Virus record (IMG/VR): IMGVR_UViG_3300028840_001417
Span: 1 to 20,173 of that record
Length of the DNA: 20,173 nt
Strand: one strand, 5' to 3'
From: a virus
The notes below the pieces were generated by a model. That model saw only the letters and a list, made by a program, of their open reading frames with translations, made no database searches and was not told the DNA's origin. Shown here one piece after another: positions 13,679-19,698 of this stretch. A program made the translations under genes and the position numbers. Numbering within the stretch: the first letter of the stretch is position 1; each line of letters starts with the position of its first letter.

Positions 13679-13727
13679 GAAGGGACCTTGCCTCGCCCAG
13701 CCTGGCCTTGCCCAGCCTAACAACCTT

Positions 13728-13756
13728 ATTATAACACAAATTTTTAGAAAAGTCAA
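13728..13756 (-). promoter_or_regulatory. Promoter copy 2 (TTGACT-N17-TATAAT), minus strand
   Basis: The -35 box is 13756-13751 and the -10 box is 13733-13728, with all 29 bases identical to copies 1 and 3. The TGA stop of the nuclease-like gene lies inside the -35 box. It heads the Zn-ribbon, SSB and terminase module. Confidence 0.85.
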
Positions 13757-14112
13757 GTTTTTTGTGTCCTCGCAACTAATATGTTGTTTTTTATACAAAA
13801 ATTGATAATCCTAGGTTCCCACCGTCCCGTCTTAGCGAGTTTCCGCCAACCCCAGGCTTGCAAAACAGTATTCGGGACGCTCAACCACACCCTCGAATTT
13901 TCATGCCCCATCAACTTTTTCACACGCTTTGACATATTCGATCCGTCAGTCGTTTGGATACCGCAGATTTTACCGCGACCAACCGAAATGATGTCCAGTA
14001 TCCCCAAAAAGTCTTTTCTTACTCTGGCCCTGGGAATCCAGCGCTCAACCACGTCAGCCGTATATCCCTGCTCTCTCAGGCGCTTCAACGTTCTTGAAGT
14101 TGGTGAACTCAT
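13753..14112 (-). CDS. 119-aa PD-(D/E)XK nuclease-like protein
   Basis: The product contains TLKRLREQGYTADVVERW at the N-terminus, then ARVRKDFLGILDIISVG, KICGIQTTDGSN and a C-terminal RRK/WEPRII strand. This order (helix, arginine-rich loop, L-D-I strand with D40, then a strand with Q53-x-T55, then SNMSKRVKKL) is that of a small phage family with a restriction-endonuclease-like fold. The usual E/Q-x-K position is Q-T-T here, so activity is uncertain. It could serve in recombination or genome processing. The ATG overlaps the stop of the 60-aa Zn gene (ATGA) and the stop lies in promoter copy 2. A fold-level relative may exist without catalysis. Confidence 0.7.
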   Translation of the reverse strand: MSSPTSRTLKRLREQGYTADVVERWIPRARVRKDFLGILDIISVGRGKICGIQTTDGSNMSKRVKKLMGHENSRVWLSVPNTVLQAWGWRKLAKTGRWEPRIINFCIKNNILVARTQKT

Positions 14113-14291
14113 AGAGTGCTCTCAAGAACCCGGGTTATCCATCGGGCTTCGCGACCAAGCGCCCTGATACACTTCACACAATTAACCTCTCTAGAGAATT
14201 CTGTGCGTTTTAGCTTTTCGTGTAGTACGCGATTACACATGGTCGTGTTGCCGCTGCCTTTATAGTAATGAATTTTTTTCGGCTCAGACAT
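14109..14291 (-). CDS. 60-aa small cysteine/histidine (zinc-finger-like) protein
   Basis: AAAGGAAAG precedes the ATG at 14291. The product has IHYYKGSGNTTMCNR and then REVNCVKCIRAL. The spacing of H, C and CxxC is that of small phage zinc proteins in which IHY..... TLCG and VTCKRC motifs bind one metal. The C-terminal helix (REARWITRVLE) is basic. It overlaps the next gene by 4 bases and lies 12 bases after methyltransferase 1, so all three share a transcript. Confidence 0.7.
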   Translation of the reverse strand: MSEPKKIHYYKGSGNTTMCNRVLHEKLKRTEFSREVNCVKCIRALGREARWITRVLESTL

Positions 14292-14303
14292 TTTTCTTTC
14301 CTT

Positions 14304-15062
14304 TCATTGAAACATTTTTATCTGTCTTGCCTCTGGCTCTATCCGGGCCTTGGCAATCTCGCAGTATTCCTCTGAAATTTCTATGCCTATCCAGCGGCGG
14401 TTAAGGCGTTCACAGGCTACTGCAGTTGTGCCTGAGCCGAGGAAAGGGTCTAAAACTATGTCTCCCCGATTAGAATGTATCTCTATAATTTTATTCATCA
14501 ACTTAATTGGTTTTACTGTTGGATGCTGGTCTTTTCTAGGAATGATTTTCCCTATTTGCCATACATTTGGAGTATTGTTACCTCCATTCCATCTATGGGC
14601 AGGTTGACCATTTTGAGCAATCAAGATAAATTCGTAATTCCTTCGGTAATGCATCCCCATTCCAAGACCGCCTTTATCCCAAACTACCGCTTGTTTAAAT
14701 CCAATTATTTCATCCATCCATAAAGTCCATTTAGCAAATAACGGTTTGGGGCCACCACCACCACAACAACAACAACAACATGCTCCCCCTTTTAGGAGTT
14801 TATGTTTCGCTATTTTTAACATTTGCTTAAATTGTTCATGTGCTTCCTCTCCGTCATTACAGATCGGCCTAACTCCTAAATTCTCAATTTTACCCCCAAA
14901 GATGGCCTCCCACCGGGAGGCCAAGTCACCATCATTGTAATTCAAACCATAAGGAGGATCGGTCACTATTAAATCAAATTTTTTATTCAGCTGTGGCATA
15001 ATCTCCAAACAGTCCCCACAATAGAGCTTACCTAGATTTGTCTCGTAGTATGGCTTTATCAT
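14304..15062 (-). CDS. DNA methyltransferase 1 (DPPY type, N6-adenine or N4-cytosine)
   Basis: The 252-aa enzyme should transfer a methyl group from S-adenosylmethionine to an exocyclic amino group in DNA. The catalytic DPPY motif is at residues 35-38 and the SAM-binding motif DPFLGSGTTAVACERL near 211, so the order is that of the beta class. A run of six Cys and four Gly (residues 95-104) stands between the motifs, before PKPLFAKWTLWMDEI. The rest is complete and the size is normal. AAGGGGAG lies before the ATG, which overlaps the Toprim gene's stop (ATGA). There is no partner endonuclease nearby, so it probably protects or marks phage DNA. The target site cannot be read from sequence. Confidence 0.9.
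   Translation of the reverse strand: MIKPYYETNLGKLYCGDCLEIMPQLNKKFDLIVTDPPYGLNYNDGDLASRWEAIFGGKIENLGVRPICNDGEEAHEQFKQMLKIAKHKLLKGGACCCCCCGGGGPKPLFAKWTLWMDEIIGFKQAVVWDKGGLGMGMHYRRNYEFILIAQNGQPAHRWNGGNNTPNVWQIGKIIPRKDQHPTVKPIKLMNKIIEIHSNRGDIVLDPFLGSGTTAVACERLNRRWIGIEISEEYCEIAKARIEPEARQIKMFQ
14751..14780 (-). repeat. Trinucleotide repeat encoding Cys6-Gly4 in methyltransferase 1
   Basis: On the coding strand there are six TGT codons, three GGT codons and one GGC in a row. The use of one codon for all six cysteines suggests slippage growth. I have an uncertain memory of similar Cys-Gly runs at this place in other phage methyltransferases. Confidence 0.9.
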
Positions 15063-15724
15063 GATATTCTCCCCTTAATTTTTCCGTTTTTCACGTCCAG
15101 CCAATCGCCGTATCCGAGCGGCATCCTTATTCTAACATTAAATCCGGCCAATGTCAAGCGATGCGCAAGCACACATGCCGATTTCTGTCCGCAATAATTT
15201 TCGTCTTTGTCGGCAAAAATTATAATATTGCTCACTTTCGGCTCAGCCGGGGGCATCCAGGACTCAAGCATCGTAGCGTTTACCGCCGACCAGGTCGGAA
15301 TTTTGGATAACTCAAACGCCGCGATCGCACTTTCTATTCCCTCTGCCACGGCCAATGTATCTGGAAATGACGGCACCAGTCTAATGCCGCACCCGCCTAG
15401 AGTGCGCGTTCCCTTCATCAACTTCCTTGGGGCGTCTATATCGGCCTTCTTTCCATCGGGTGTTAAATATGTTCGATGAATCGTCACAGGTTTTCCGTCG
15501 CTTCCATCAACCCTCGCGACCATAGCCGGCATCTCGGTTTTCGTCTCAGATTCGTATAATTTTTGATGAAATCTTATATTAGTGGGAAGAAAATCCAGGG
15601 ACAGCCCCCTGCTTCGTAAATATTTGCATACAATATCATCCCCGGTTAAAATCTCTGATTCCTGCCAAATTTTATTGAGAAGTTTGCGGTGATCGTAGTT
15701 GTTAGATTTTCTCAATAGCTTCAA
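15059..15724 (-). CDS. Toprim half of a phage primase
   Basis: The 221-aa product has the linker type seen in P4/T7-like primases (KIWQES..LTGDDIVCKYLRSRGL, residues 18-41). A Toprim domain follows, with LAVAEGIESAIAA (catalytic Glu, about 127) and IIIFADKDENYCGQKSA (DxD-type acidic pair, about 170). It makes RNA primers together with the Zn-ribbon half encoded just upstream. The frame opens at TTG 15724, which overlaps the Zn half by 23 bases; no ATG lies near and there is only a poor ribosome binding site. It may be made by re-initiation or by a shift at a T6 run in the overlap. No helicase domain is fused. Confidence 0.82.
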   Translation of the reverse strand: MKLLRKSNNYDHRKLLNKIWQESEILTGDDIVCKYLRSRGLSLDFLPTNIRFHQKLYESETKTEMPAMVARVDGSDGKPVTIHRTYLTPDGKKADIDAPRKLMKGTRTLGGCGIRLVPSFPDTLAVAEGIESAIAAFELSKIPTWSAVNATMLESWMPPAEPKVSNIIIFADKDENYCGQKSACVLAHRLTLAGFNVRIRMPLGYGDWLDVKNGKIKGRIS

Positions 15725-15977
15725 AAAATCCGGAGGCCTTGCCGGTTTTAATTAAGAGGCTAAAGCCATCCCCTGCACCGCATTGTTGACAATACCATCC
15801 CCCGTGGCCGTCCTTGTTGTCAAAACGAAAACGGTGATTGTTTCTTCCTGGCCCACAAATCGGGCAGCCAGAAGTTTCTTTCGGGTTATCGGAAACCTCA
15901 ATTCCATAGTGCGCCAAGATTTGCCGCCAGCGCCCCTGGGCTTTTGCTTTCAGTAGCTCAAGATCCTTCCCTGCCAT
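15702..15977 (-). CDS. Zinc-ribbon half of a phage primase
   Basis: The 91-aa product begins at ATG 15977 with GGGAGG 9 bases upstream. An in-frame ATG at 16046 has no such site. CPICGPGRNNHRFRFDNKDG followed by GGWYCQQCGAGDGFSLL is the four-cysteine zinc ribbon of P4/T7-type primases, which recognises the priming trinucleotide. The protein stops soon after this domain (GFFEAIEKI), where one-piece primases continue into a linker and Toprim domain. The Toprim half follows in the +1 frame. It overlaps the preceding HTH gene by 20 bases. Confidence 0.85.
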   Translation of the reverse strand: MAGKDLELLKAKAQGRWRQILAHYGIEVSDNPKETSGCPICGPGRNNHRFRFDNKDGHGGWYCQQCGAGDGFSLLIKTGKASGFFEAIEKI

Positions 15978-16407
15978 ATGCTCGCACCTCCCGTCCACAG
16001 CCCTCGCGTGGTGGATATTCATATTTTTCGTTATAATGTTGTCCAAGACACCATTTGTAAATTACACTCGCGCTAACTCCGTGAGCCCTCGCGGCTTCCC
16101 TGAGGGTATCGTAATCTATCCCGTCAATCACCCAGACCATTTTTAATTTTTTGGTTAGCAGAATCCCCTTGGTTCTCTCAGCATCCAGTCCTACTGTATC
16201 ACAGACACCAATAAACGAGTTAATGCCGTAGTTTCTGGGATTTGCTATCCATCGTTCAGCATCCAAATAGTCAGCACTTAAACCAGCGGCCAAGTCGAGA
16301 ACAGCTTGACACAACACACTGTTCCACAATCGTATATTTGGATCGCCTTCGATTTGCTTAATCTCGAAAATTGATGACAATCCGTGCCTTATCTCACTTA
16401 ATTTCAT
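15958..16407 (-). CDS. 149-aa phage protein with a C-terminal helix-turn-helix
   Basis: I start it at ATG 16407, because the longer frame from 16443 would begin on the -35 box of its own promoter. Residues about 25-75 carry RLWNSVLCQAVLDLAAG, DAERWIANP, FIGVCDTVGLDAERTKGIL, a pattern I know from small phage proteins of unknown function encoded near replication genes. Residues about 95-125 (YDTLREAARAHGVSASVIYKW) form a helix-turn-helix of the homeodomain-like kind. A basic tail ends it. It is the first gene of the primase and methyltransferase 1 operon and may be a DNA-binding regulator or replication factor. The mRNA seems leaderless. Confidence 0.75.
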   Translation of the reverse strand: MKLSEIRHGLSSIFEIKQIEGDPNIRLWNSVLCQAVLDLAAGLSADYLDAERWIANPRNYGINSFIGVCDTVGLDAERTKGILLTKKLKMVWVIDGIDYDTLREAARAHGVSASVIYKWCLGQHYNEKYEYPPREGCGREVRAYGREGS

Positions 16408-16414
16408 GATCCCG

Positions 16415-16443
16415 AGTATACCAAATCCAGTTTTTCTTGTCAA
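16415..16443 (-). promoter_or_regulatory. Promoter TTGACA-N17-TATACT, minus strand
   Basis: The -35 box is 16443-16438 and the -10 box is 16420-16415. The ATG of the HTH gene begins 8 bases after the -10 box (7 bases between), so the transcript should start at or next to the start codon. Confidence 0.85.
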
Positions 16444-16580
16444 GTGTTTTTTTGGTTGGCGGCCATTTTCCCTATATGCGTTACTTATATATTACATTAG
16501 TTACCTTATGGGTGTATAACAAGAGAACATAGAACTAGAAGAAGAAGTAGAAGTAGAAGTAGAGAAAAAAAGCATGTTTT
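16444..16580. other. AT-rich gap with a (GAAGTA) microsatellite
   Basis: No gene is called here. About 16536-16564 is a short purine-rich repeat, with GAAGTA repeated after GAA units; on the minus strand it is TACTTC repeats. It lies downstream of the replication-initiator-like gene and its terminator and upstream of the next promoter. On the minus strand a 24-codon frame (Ser/Thr-rich) crosses it, without a ribosome binding site. Confidence 0.6.
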
Positions 16581-16615
16581 AAAAAAGTAACTTCGTACTC
16601 ACTTCGAAGTTACTT
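16581..16615 (-). terminator. Rho-independent terminator, minus strand
   Basis: An 11-bp perfect stem (AAGTAACTTCG at 16585-16595 on the plus strand with its complement at 16605-16615), 9-base loop and T run (16586-16581 on the minus strand). The TAA of the replication-initiator-like gene is inside the stem. Confidence 0.9.
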
Positions 16616-16954
16616 CGTACTTTTACTTAAGCTTTTTCTCGTAAAGTTATCGCATATATCTTTGAATTTCGGGCAATTAATGAAATACATGCCATTGCAA
16701 TACTCAACAAAAAATTTCCCTTTTTTCGTAATAAAATTAAAAATTTTTCTCAGTTTTTTGTTGGAAATCTGAAAGTTTTTTGCCAAAAACTTGACAGAAA
16801 ACTGAGATTTTCCTGGAAAATTTATGTCAAATTCTGCCGCCATTAACGATAGCGTTCCGAAGAAAACAAGGTATCCGTCGCCCCCGAAATTTTCGATTAG
16901 TTCAAAAATAAATGGGTCGCTCAATGAGTCCGACATATGCTTAAACCATTTCAT
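16610..16954 (-). CDS. Short replication-initiator-like protein (MKWFKHMSD family)
   Basis: The 114-aa product begins MKWFKHMSDSLSDPFIFELI and continues with FGGDGYLVFFGTLSLMA and a winged-helix-like part (LAKNFQISNKKLRKIFNF). This is the N-terminal domain of many phage replication-initiation or DnaD-like proteins, which are usually 200-300 aa. Here the protein ends soon after the first domain, at KSLSKSTK, within a terminator stem. It may be a natural one-domain form or a truncated gene. GGGGGA lies 6 bases before the ATG. It has its own promoter (copy 3), an attenuator-like leader and its own terminator, so it is expressed alone. Confidence 0.78.
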   Translation of the reverse strand: MKWFKHMSDSLSDPFIFELIENFGGDGYLVFFGTLSLMAAEFDINFPGKSQFSVKFLAKNFQISNKKLRKIFNFITKKGKFFVEYCNGMYFINCPKFKDICDNFTRKSLSKSTK

Positions 16955-16974
16955 ACTCGGTCCCCCAATAGGAT

Positions 16975-17040
16975 AAAAAAACGCGGTAGTAACCAGCCCA
17001 TAAACAGGCCGTGGGTCGTTGCCGGATCCCGCCTACCGCG
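16975..17040 (-). terminator. Attenuator-like hairpin in the leader of the replication-initiator-like gene
   Basis: On the minus strand CGCGGTAG (17040-17033) pairs with CTACCGCG (16989-16982) and is followed directly by TTTTTTT (16981-16975). The 43-base interior can fold further (for example CCCA with TGGG). It begins about 15 bases after the expected start of transcription from promoter copy 3 and ends about 20 bases before the ATG. It is either an attenuator or riboswitch-like switch, or the end of a small RNA of about 80 nt. Confidence 0.75.
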
Positions 17041-17046
17041 CGTTTA

Positions 17047-18597
17047 TTAATTATTTCTTCCATTATAACACAAATTTTTAGAAAAGTCAATGAAATATGT
17101 GCCTTTTTTTCTGGCGTGTGCTTGTTTTATATTTAAATGCGTGATAAAACTAATAAATTTATGGTCCGGTTCCTCCTTTCTATCAGACATTCCTCGTGGC
17201 CACACGCCAAAACGTTTTCGGTATGTGTGGGCGATCCATCCGCGTTTATATCCCTTACGTTTAGCGTATACCCGGGCCATCGCGTAGAAATTTTGTTTTT
17301 CCTCTTTGGTCGCTTTCTTTTTTTGTTTCTCTTTTCCCTTTACCCTGACAAGGTCGTCGTCAGTCGTTTCGATCAGTTTACCATAATTTCTGACTTCAGC
17401 TCCGCAGCGAGGACATTTGGACCCCTCAAAGACGAACATGCAGTTTTTACAAGTCATGAGCTTTTTCTCTTTTTCACGTTTTTTCTTCTTTGACCACGCC
17501 AGCTCTTTGTCGTCGAGAGTCCACTCGACCGGATCATCAACAAACCCGTGGGCATCTACGCAGCCCGAGTGATCAATCAAAATACAATCTTCTTTGTACG
17601 GGTATGGTCTCAGACCACGACCAGCCATTTGAAAGTAAAAAGCGAAAGATCGGGTCGGGCGAGCAATCACGATACATGACACCCATGGGAAGTCCGTTCC
17701 CTCTGTTGCAATCCCCACGTTGGTCATGACCTGCACGTCACCGTCCCTGAATCTTCGATAAATATCCTGGCGAACATCAGTCGGGGTTCGTGCGTCAACA
17801 TGCTCGATAGAAACTCCGCAGCGCTCGAATTCTTGTTTGATTGCTAGACTATGCTTGACGTTGACACAGAATATCAGCGTCGGTCGCTCTGGCGCGATTC
17901 TAAACCATTGAGTGTAAACATCACCAACAAGTTTTGGTTTATTCATCGCCTCACCGAGTTCCTTTTTTGCATAGTCATTCATTTTAATGGGGATCTTGGA
18001 TAGGTCTGGCGCGTCAGGCGCATAGTAGACCATTGGAACTAAATATCCTTGCTCTGTCAGTTCTCTCACGTCTGCGCTCGATACTATTCTATCGTAGACA
18101 CGACCGAGTCCACGACCATCAGCCCTACATGGAGTTGCAGTTAGACCGAGAATGACAGCCTTCTTTTTGTAGATTTCGAGCACACTCATATAGGTCGAAC
18201 ATACACTTGAATGGGCTTCGTCTACGATCACGATCTGAGCGTTATGAACCCAAAAATTAGACTCAGGGTCGTCGAGCTTTGCGCGTCTGTGATAGGTCTG
18301 AATCGTCGCGATCATGATTCGCCTTGAGAAGTCTGTCTCTTCTCCGGCCATAATAAGGCCAACTTCGTCACCGATACCGAAGCTGATGAAGCGATCTCGA
18401 CATTGATAAACTAGATCACGCTTATTAACAAGAAACAGAACATTGTTTCCTTTATTGATCGCGGCGCGAGCTACCTCGGCAGCCTCAATTGTTTTTCCTG
18501 CCCCCGTTGGAGCTTGCAGAATGATTTTTCGATTTCCTGTCTTGATAGCGTGTCGAGCTGCGCCTAAATGATCATTTTGATATTTTCTCAATTCCAT
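17047..18597 (-). CDS. SF2 DEAH-type helicase with zinc ribbon
   Basis: The 516-aa enzyme has the motifs of a superfamily 2 helicase/translocase: Q-type RKYQ near the N-terminus, Walker A APTGAGKT (29-36), TIQTYHRR, DEAH (126-129), LTATPCR (about 153), and motif VI QMAGRGLRPY (about 330). After it come a coiled, lysine-rich part and a CxxC...CPRCG zinc ribbon (about 380-400), then a basic C-terminal domain (KRGWIAHTYRKRFGVWP). It probably unwinds or remodels DNA in phage replication or recombination. The ATG overlaps the end of methyltransferase 2 by 10 bases and no close ribosome binding site is seen. Its last 15 codons contain promoter copy 3, so the C-terminus is partly shaped by the promoter. 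Confidence 0.92.
   Translation of the reverse strand: MELRKYQNDHLGAARHAIKTGNRKIILQAPTGAGKTIEAAEVARAAINKGNNVLFLVNKRDLVYQCRDRFISFGIGDEVGLIMAGEETDFSRRIMIATIQTYHRRAKLDDPESNFWVHNAQIVIVDEAHSSVCSTYMSVLEIYKKKAVILGLTATPCRADGRGLGRVYDRIVSSADVRELTEQGYLVPMVYYAPDAPDLSKIPIKMNDYAKKELGEAMNKPKLVGDVYTQWFRIAPERPTLIFCVNVKHSLAIKQEFERCGVSIEHVDARTPTDVRQDIYRRFRDGDVQVMTNVGIATEGTDFPWVSCIVIARPTRSFAFYFQMAGRGLRPYPYKEDCILIDHSGCVDAHGFVDDPVEWTLDDKELAWSKKKKREKEKKLMTCKNCMFVFEGSKCPRCGAEVRNYGKLIETTDDDLVRVKGKEKQKKKATKEEKQNFYAMARVYAKRKGYKRGWIAHTYRKRFGVWPRGMSDRKEEPDHKFISFITHLNIKQAHARKKGTYFIDFSKNLCYNGRNN
17062..17090 (-). promoter_or_regulatory. Promoter copy 3 (TTGACT-N17-TATAAT), minus strand
   Basis: The -35 box is 17090-17085 and the -10 box is 17067-17062, identical over 29 bases to copies 1 and 2. 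It lies inside the 3' end of the helicase gene. Confidence 0.85.
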
Positions 18598-19247
18598 TTA
18601 AATATACATTGCCTCAACCTATCTATTATTATATCACAATTTTCCTTTTCGTATTCGATGCCAATGGCATGTCTGCCAGATTCGGCAGCCTCTATTAATG
18701 TTGTTCCAGTTCCAGCATATGGATCAAGTACGATATTTCCCTGTTTAGTCATATATTTTATTGCCCTGTGTGCGATTGGCCTCGGAGTGTATCCAAAATG
18801 ACCGAATGTTTTTTCTCTGAAAAAATATCCCTCACCCTTTAACCTTATATTTTCCCAAAGATTCGGGGGTGCGTGAAAAGGGTGACCATGTGAGTACAAA
18901 ATATCAAATTTGTCAGTCCAATGAAATTTGTTGCACAATGGGCCCTGCACACCACGTTTTACAATAACTAATTGCCCTTTTGGTAGAAAATTCAGAAATT
19001 CTATTAAATATTTTTTTGGTATATGTGTTATCCATTTATCGCATAAATCAGTTATAATTTCATATGTTTTAGAAATCCTTTCGATATATTCTTGTTTTGG
19101 TAAATTATCTTTACCTGGGCCATATTTTTTATTCGCGTTATATGGTGGATCAGTATATACAAAATCTACTGAATCTATTTCTTTGAGTATTTTTAAGTTG
19201 TCACCATGATAAAGTGTGACAAAATCCGTTTGGTAATATGGTTTCAT
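18588..19247 (-). CDS. DNA methyltransferase 2 (DPPY type)
   Basis: The 219-aa product begins MKPYYQTDFVTLYHGDN, matching the start of methyltransferase 1 (MIKPYYETNLGKLYCGDC), so ATG 19247 is the right start; the longer frame from 19283 begins on the -35 box. DPPY is at residues 33-36 and the SAM motif DPYAGTGTTLIEAAESGR is near the C-terminus, giving the beta order. Between them are KRGVQGPLCNKFHWTDKFDI and HAPPNLWENI, unlike methyltransferase 1, so the target site probably differs. The two enzymes share ends and motif order but have different middles. The mRNA is predicted leaderless. The helicase gene overlaps its end by 10 bases. Confidence 0.88.
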   Translation of the reverse strand: MKPYYQTDFVTLYHGDNLKILKEIDSVDFVYTDPPYNANKKYGPGKDNLPKQEYIERISKTYEIITDLCDKWITHIPKKYLIEFLNFLPKGQLVIVKRGVQGPLCNKFHWTDKFDILYSHGHPFHAPPNLWENIRLKGEGYFFREKTFGHFGYTPRPIAHRAIKYMTKQGNIVLDPYAGTGTTLIEAAESGRHAIGIEYEKENCDIIIDRLRQCIFKWN

Positions 19248-19254
19248 AAAAATC

Positions 19255-19283
19255 ATTATACACAATCCAAACCCAAAAGTCAA
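19255..19283 (-). promoter_or_regulatory. Promoter TTGACT-N17-TATAAT, minus strand
   Basis: The -35 box is 19283-19278 and the -10 box is 19260-19255. It shares TTGACTTTT and a TTGTG before the -10 with copies 1-3, but the spacer differs. The ATG of methyltransferase 2 follows with 7 bases between. Confidence 0.85.
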
Positions 19284-19446
19284 GCAAAATGTTCAAAATC
19301 ACAAAATTGTGTTCAAAAATACTATTATTGTGATTTTTATTGCACACTTTTACCATGTTCATTTTTCGTGAACGATTAAATAAAATGTACGTATTGGTAC
19401 AAACATATTGTAATTGTTGATACAATTAAATAAAAATATATTTTTC
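19284..19446. promoter_or_regulatory. AT-rich divergent control region with repeats
   Basis: No gene is called between the two facing promoters. TGTTCAAAA occurs at 19290 and 19310, exactly 20 bases apart. An inverted repeat AAAATCACAA (19295-19304) / TTGTGATTTT (19328-19337) spans part of this. GTTCA/TGAAC forms a palindrome at 19357-19373, and ATTGTA/TACAAT another at 19407-19426. ATTAAATAAAA occurs twice (about 19375 and 19425). These are candidate operator sites for a repressor or activator controlling both directions. No regulator gene was found next to them. Confidence 0.6.
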
Positions 19447-19475
19447 TTGATTTCGGCATAGATCTCGCATATACT
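19447..19475 (+). promoter_or_regulatory. Promoter TTGATT-N17-TATACT, plus strand
   Basis: The -35 box is 19447-19452, the spacer 17 bases and the -10 box 19470-19475. An ATG (19483) follows with 7 bases between. It drives the plus-strand small-gene operon. Confidence 0.8.
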
Positions 19476-19479
19476 AACA

Positions 19480-19515
19480 ATCATGATCAACACGAACACA
19501 AGGAGATGTAAAATG
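19480..19515 (+). repeat. Leader repeat unit 1 (ribosome binding site cassette)
   Basis: ATCATGATCAACAC, then GAACACAAGGAG, a 7-base spacer and ATG (19513). Closely similar units precede the next two genes. Confidence 0.85.
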
Positions 19516-19698
19516 ACAGCAAAAGAAATGAGCAATATAATTGGCAAAACAGGAATGTTTCATGAAAATGGTTTAAAGTTCAGGGTTAAGATTAATGACG
19601 TAAGAACTTCATACGGAAGGATTCATTATCTGATTAGCCCCGTTTGTGGCGACGGCGAAAAGTGGGTTGATTTTAGCAGGGTAATGACAATATCATGA
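19513..19698 (+). CDS. 61-aa hypothetical protein, first gene of the plus-strand operon
   Basis: Not recognised. AAGGAG is 7 bases before ATG 19513. An in-frame ATG at 19483, ten codons earlier, falls where a leaderless mRNA would begin, so a second form with MINTNTRRCK in front is possible. The product MTAKEMSNIIGKTGMFHENG contains GLKFRVKINDVRTSYGRIHY and WVDFSRVMTIS, which looks like a small beta-rich domain. It is AT-rich, unlike the genes to the left. Small genes of this type near phage control regions are often early host-takeover proteins, but nothing specific can be said. Confidence 0.75.
   Translation: MTAKEMSNIIGKTGMFHENGLKFRVKINDVRTSYGRIHYLISPVCGDGEKWVDFSRVMTIS

Noticed and set aside
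16408-16443. Extension of the HTH gene to a TTG at 16443
   Set aside because: The TTG is the -35 box of a well-formed promoter, so it would not be in the mRNA.
16536-16564. Short repeat tract as a CRISPR array
   Set aside because: Units are 3-6 bases with no spacers; it is a microsatellite.
17061-17063. 41-codon leader ORF starting with the ATG in TATAATG
   Set aside because: The ATG is part of the -10 box and would not be transcribed from that promoter; the RNA hairpin explains the region better.
19359-19547. 62-codon hydrophobic minus-strand ORF across the control region
   Set aside because: AT-rich DNA without a ribosome binding site, crossing the plus-strand promoter and first gene; composition is what random AT-rich sequence would give.
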